NCBI GenBank assembly: GCA_947503305.1 | Contig: CANNDF010000005.1 | Span: 310,001-374,000 of the forward strand | Source of the DNA: an uncultured Dokdonia sp. | GTDB taxonomy: Bacteria; Bacteroidota; Bacteroidia; Flavobacteriales; Flavobacteriaceae | Length of the DNA: 64,000 nucleotides | Direction of reading: 5' to 3' | Shown: positions 61,051-64,000 of the stretch, in pieces | Layout: every line of letters starts with the position of its first letter | Numbering within the stretch: position 1 is the first letter of the stretch | Program-made: the position numbers and the translations under genes | Notes under the pieces: model-generated | The model's database searches: none | What the model was told of the DNA's origin: nothing | What the model saw: only the letters and a program-made list of their open reading frames with translations

Positions 61051-61072
61051 TTAGCTATAATTTAAGAAAACT

Positions 61073-61795
61073 ATGACAGATAAGGAAAGAAAGGAATTTT
61101 TAACAAATAGGGCAATCAGGTTTTTTGACAGATATGGAGATGAACTTGGCTCTATAAGCAAAATGTTAGAAATAAAGCTGTCGCAATTAGCGCTAGCATA
61201 TACTATACAAAACAAACTACCAAAAGAATCAGTTCGAATTACTTCGAGAGTAAAAACATTGAAAAGTTTTTTAAAAAAGCTTGAGAGAAAAGATTGGCCT
61301 GAATATTATTACCCAACTGAAATAGCTTATGATTTAATTGGAACTAGGGTTATATGTTGGTTTCTTGACGATGTTTATGGTCTTCTTCAATACATAAAAG
61401 AATCAAAACAATTTCGAGTTAAACACGATAGTATCCGAGATTATATTAAAAACCCAAAGCCATCAGGTTATAGGTCGGTACATTTACTTGCGGATGTACC
61501 TTACGATAAAATTAAAAATGAAAATGGAGTTCTTGATGTAAAAGATGACCATATGCTTTGTGAAATTCAGATTAGGACAAAACTACAAGATGCCTGGGGA
61601 GATTTAACTCACGAATTTCACTATAAAGCTAAAGATATGGGTTTAGAAGAACAGAATTATGACAAAATGCTTTCTCAAGGAGCAAAAAGATTATCCAATG
61701 AAGACGAATCTTTTATTATTATTAGAGAAATGTATCAAAAACTCATTGAAGATAAAGTAGGCAGAGAAGGATTTACCGATAGTGAAAAACTATAG
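61073..61795 (+). CDS. cassette 11 protein: RelA/SpoT-domain (small alarmone synthetase-like) protein
   Basis: YDLIGTRVICWFLDDVYGL, PKPSGYRSVHLLADVP, LCEIQIRTKLQDAWGDLTHEFHYK; no HD or regulatory domains. Confidence 0.88.
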   Translation: MTDKERKEFLTNRAIRFFDRYGDELGSISKMLEIKLSQLALAYTIQNKLPKESVRITSRVKTLKSFLKKLERKDWPEYYYPTEIAYDLIGTRVICWFLDDVYGLLQYIKESKQFRVKHDSIRDYIKNPKPSGYRSVHLLADVPYDKIKNENGVLDVKDDHMLCEIQIRTKLQDAWGDLTHEFHYKAKDMGLEEQNYDKMLSQGAKRLSNEDESFIIIREMYQKLIEDKVGREGFTDSEKL

Positions 61796-61930
61796 CTAAC
61801 AAAGTGTATAGCTCATTGCGGCTGAATTCCTAATCGGAATTTATTGCAATTTGCTATCTTTCGGTTACGGCGGAAAATCATAGCTGATTTTCCGCAACGA
61901 GCCATATACAAAATCGTTACCCACAAGCTG
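61788..61930. repeat. inter-cassette (attC-like) site 11
   Basis: AACTATAGCTAACAAAGTGTATAGCTCATTGC ... GAGCCATATACAAAATCGTTACCCACAAGCT; inner perfect stem GCGGAAAATCA-TAGC-TGATTTTCCGC at 61870-61895. Confidence 0.76.
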
Positions 61931-61954
61931 AACAAAACATCGATCAAAAAATAA

Positions 61955-62656
61955 ATGGCTGAATTTTTAACAACAAACGGAACATCTTATCACATTGAAA
62001 AGATAATTACTGGAGCGAATAAAAAATTGATTTTAGTTTCACCATACTTACAAATTTCAAAGACATTTTATGAAAGATTATTAGACGCTTCCAAACGAAA
62101 TGTTTCTATCAAAATAATTTATGGAAAAGACGAACTGAAACCGAATGAAAAAAATTCACTTGCTGAATTAGGGAATCTGGAATTACTCTACTTTGAGAAC
62201 TTACACGCAAAGTGTTATTTTAATGAACAAGAAATGGTTATTACATCAATGAATATGTATGAGTTTTCGGAGAAAAATAATCGTGAAATGGGAGTTTTCG
62301 TTACTCGAAACAGTGACAAAAACTTGTTTGACAATGCAGTAAATGAGACGCTTTCAATAATTCAATCTTCAGAAATAATTCAGTTATCTAAAACTAAAAG
62401 AAAACTATTTCAACCTAAAAGTAAAAACTCAAACGGAACTTATAAAAAGACAAAGCCAAAACGAGGTTATTGTATTAGATGTGAGGAACGAATTGAATAT
62501 GAAGCTGAAAAACCGTATTGTTGGAGTTGCTTTGCTACTTGGTCTCAATTTGAAAATCCTGAATACGAAGAAAATGTATGTCATAGCTGTGGAGAATTTG
62601 AATCGACTTCTATGATTAAACCTGAATGTTACGAATGTTATAAAGAAAATAAATAA
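61955..62656 (+). CDS. cassette 12 protein: phospholipase D-like nuclease domain with C-terminal zinc ribbons
   Basis: ILVSPYLQISKTFYERLL, NLHAKCYFNEQEMVITSMNMYEFSEKNNREMGV; CIRCEER...CWSCF, CHSCGEFE...CYECYKE. Confidence 0.82.
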   Translation: MAEFLTTNGTSYHIEKIITGANKKLILVSPYLQISKTFYERLLDASKRNVSIKIIYGKDELKPNEKNSLAELGNLELLYFENLHAKCYFNEQEMVITSMNMYEFSEKNNREMGVFVTRNSDKNLFDNAVNETLSIIQSSEIIQLSKTKRKLFQPKSKNSNGTYKKTKPKRGYCIRCEERIEYEAEKPYCWSCFATWSQFENPEYEENVCHSCGEFESTSMIKPECYECYKENK

Positions 62657-62711
62657 AGCCAGTAGCCAAGAACATATATAAAAAATAGCGCGCTTTTTAT
62701 ACAGTTATGTA
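62657..62711. repeat. terminal left half-site of the array (right half missing)
   Basis: AGCCAGTAGCCAAGAACATATATAAAAAATAGCG; followed directly by the convergent M24 gene. Confidence 0.55.
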
Positions 62712-63998
62712 CTACTCTATAAGTAGTAATTTTTCTTGTCTACCTGATACATACTTAAATCCATTACTTCCCCAAAAACCAGCTTCTTCTAACATGATAC
62801 GTATATCTTTTTTCCATTCGAGAATGGTTACGGTCGTATTAAGTTCTATAGCATAAGTTGTATTTTCAAAAAGAGGATAATCTCCTGTACCAGGAACTCC
62901 TCCCTGAGAATCCCACATTCCTATCGTAGGGCCTGCAGAATGTCCATACAACCCTAATGGGTGTGTATAAATAGCTGGCACATATGCACTTTCTCTTCCT
63001 TCTTGTAAAGATTTAATTAATATCTCGTTTCCTGTTTTTCCTGTTTTAAAATTTTTGGTCAATATATCTTGAATAGTGTTTCCGTCCTTAAATGCATTTA
63101 CCAAATACGAAGGCGCTTCCGACTCACCCTCTTTAAGCACATATGCATGTTGCTGGCAATCCGTATTTAATCGTAAATACGTAATTCCAAAATCGCAATG
63201 CAGTAAATCCCCTTTTTGTATTACTTTTCCTTCTGGTCTGTTTGAAAAGGATTCTATATGACTAGGCAATGCTTCTTCGTTACGTTGTATATCTACTGTA
63301 GGATGAAACCATGTTTCTAAGCCCATATCTGTAACACGTTGCCTTAGATACCAGACCACATCATCTGTAGTGGTGGTTCCTGGCTCAATTACGTCAGCAC
63401 TAAAAGCATCTTTGATAATATCATGCGTAATATCTACCAATTGTTCAAAATATTGCATTTCGAGTTGGGTTCGGGTTTCTATCCATCCTATTGCAAGCCT
63501 TTCTGCACTTACAATTCTATCCTTATACTTCTGAGGCAATACGTTTTCAAATGCATTATAATCTGTACGTACAATACCGTCTGCCAGTCCAAAATTATCT
63601 GAATAATTTATCCCTATTTTCTGTGGGTCCCGTTCTTTTATTATATCTACAAGGGCTTTCCATTGATCAGGTTCCTTTTCTTTATCCCAAGCAGATGTAA
63701 TACTCTTTCCTACATTGTATCTTGCTATGGCCAATTTTTCTATCGTATTTTTTTCTTTATTTCTATAGAATACTAATATGGTTCTTCTTCGTGCATTAAG
63801 CCATGTGGAAGGCAGCATTGTCCTTAAAACAGGATCTTCATTGTATTCCCTCGAAATAACGACCCACATATCTATTACTGTACGATCCATAAGCATAGGA
63901 AGTAAGGTATCAAAACGGTCTGCTAATATCTCATCTATCACCACGGCTCTTTCCCGTTCTGGTAATACCTGAGCAGAACTATAAAAAGAAATCAACAC
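62712..63998 (-). CDS. M24 family (Xaa-Pro aminopeptidase-like) peptidase, 5' end at or beyond window edge
   Basis: HCDFGITYLRLNTDCQQHAYVL, GLYGHSAGPTIG; signal peptide appears cut by the window end (…MLISFYSSAQ). Confidence 0.82.
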   Translation of the reverse strand: MLISFYSSAQVLPERERAVVIDEILADRFDTLLPMLMDRTVIDMWVVISREYNEDPVLRTMLPSTWLNARRRTILVFYRNKEKNTIEKLAIARYNVGKSITSAWDKEKEPDQWKALVDIIKERDPQKIGINYSDNFGLADGIVRTDYNAFENVLPQKYKDRIVSAERLAIGWIETRTQLEMQYFEQLVDITHDIIKDAFSADVIEPGTTTTDDVVWYLRQRVTDMGLETWFHPTVDIQRNEEALPSHIESFSNRPEGKVIQKGDLLHCDFGITYLRLNTDCQQHAYVLKEGESEAPSYLVNAFKDGNTIQDILTKNFKTGKTGNEILIKSLQEGRESAYVPAIYTHPLGLYGHSAGPTIGMWDSQGGVPGTGDYPLFENTTYAIELNTTVTILEWKKDIRIMLEEAGFWGSNGFKYVSGRQEKLLLIE

Positions 63999-64000
63999 AA

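Larger units (their letters stand above)
52293..62711 (+). mobile_element. integron-like gene-cassette array (about 12 units, all same strand) with attC-like inter-cassette sites; integrase not in window
   Basis: About 12 one- or two-ORF units separated by sites of form [C..N..AAC]AAYGTGTATAA...TTATACRAGNNC[GTT N6 AA]; each unit's 5' end complements its own 3' end. Confidence 0.8.

Noticed and set aside
52956-62711. Interpretation of the site series as a CRISPR array
   Set aside because: Repeats are 130-210 bp, imperfect, far apart and separated by full ORFs; no short regularly spaced repeats or cas genes.
52293-62711. Interpretation as an insertion sequence or composite transposon
   Set aside because: No transposase ORF and no target-site duplication seen; the direct repeats end at cassette boundaries rather than at IS-type inverted repeats.
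1-64000. tRNA or rRNA genes
   Set aside because: No rRNA-like or convincing tRNA cloverleaf sequence was recognised by eye; a tRNAscan run would be needed to be sure.

Overview
This is a Bacteroidota (flavobacterial-type) chromosomal window. From 1 to about 51.97 kb it is mostly housekeeping: phhB, yebC, cmk, porQ, lon, a two-component system, a T9SS-sorted protein, mscL, a GlgE-type alpha-glucan cluster (GH31, glgB, maltokinase-like, glgE, glgC, glgA), two msrB, lpdA, aroQ and xerD. A short palindrome (TACGCTTTCGCGAAAGCGTA) recurs through this part, both between and inside genes. From about 51.98 to 62.71 kb the sequence is different in kind. It is a unidirectional array of about 12 small, mostly unknown or defence/toxin-like gene units, separated by about 130-210 bp imperfectly palindromic sites. 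Each unit starts with GTTN6AA[T/G] and ends with the near-reverse-complement of its own start, with a conserved mismatch at position 11. Two near-identical copies (about 315 bp) of a leader end exactly at CACTAGTT, where the first cassette of each block begins. This is the architecture of an integron-like (attI/attC-like) cassette array with no recognisable IntI in the window, and it is the main candidate for an undescribed system. All coordinates and alignments were made by eye; no database search was run.
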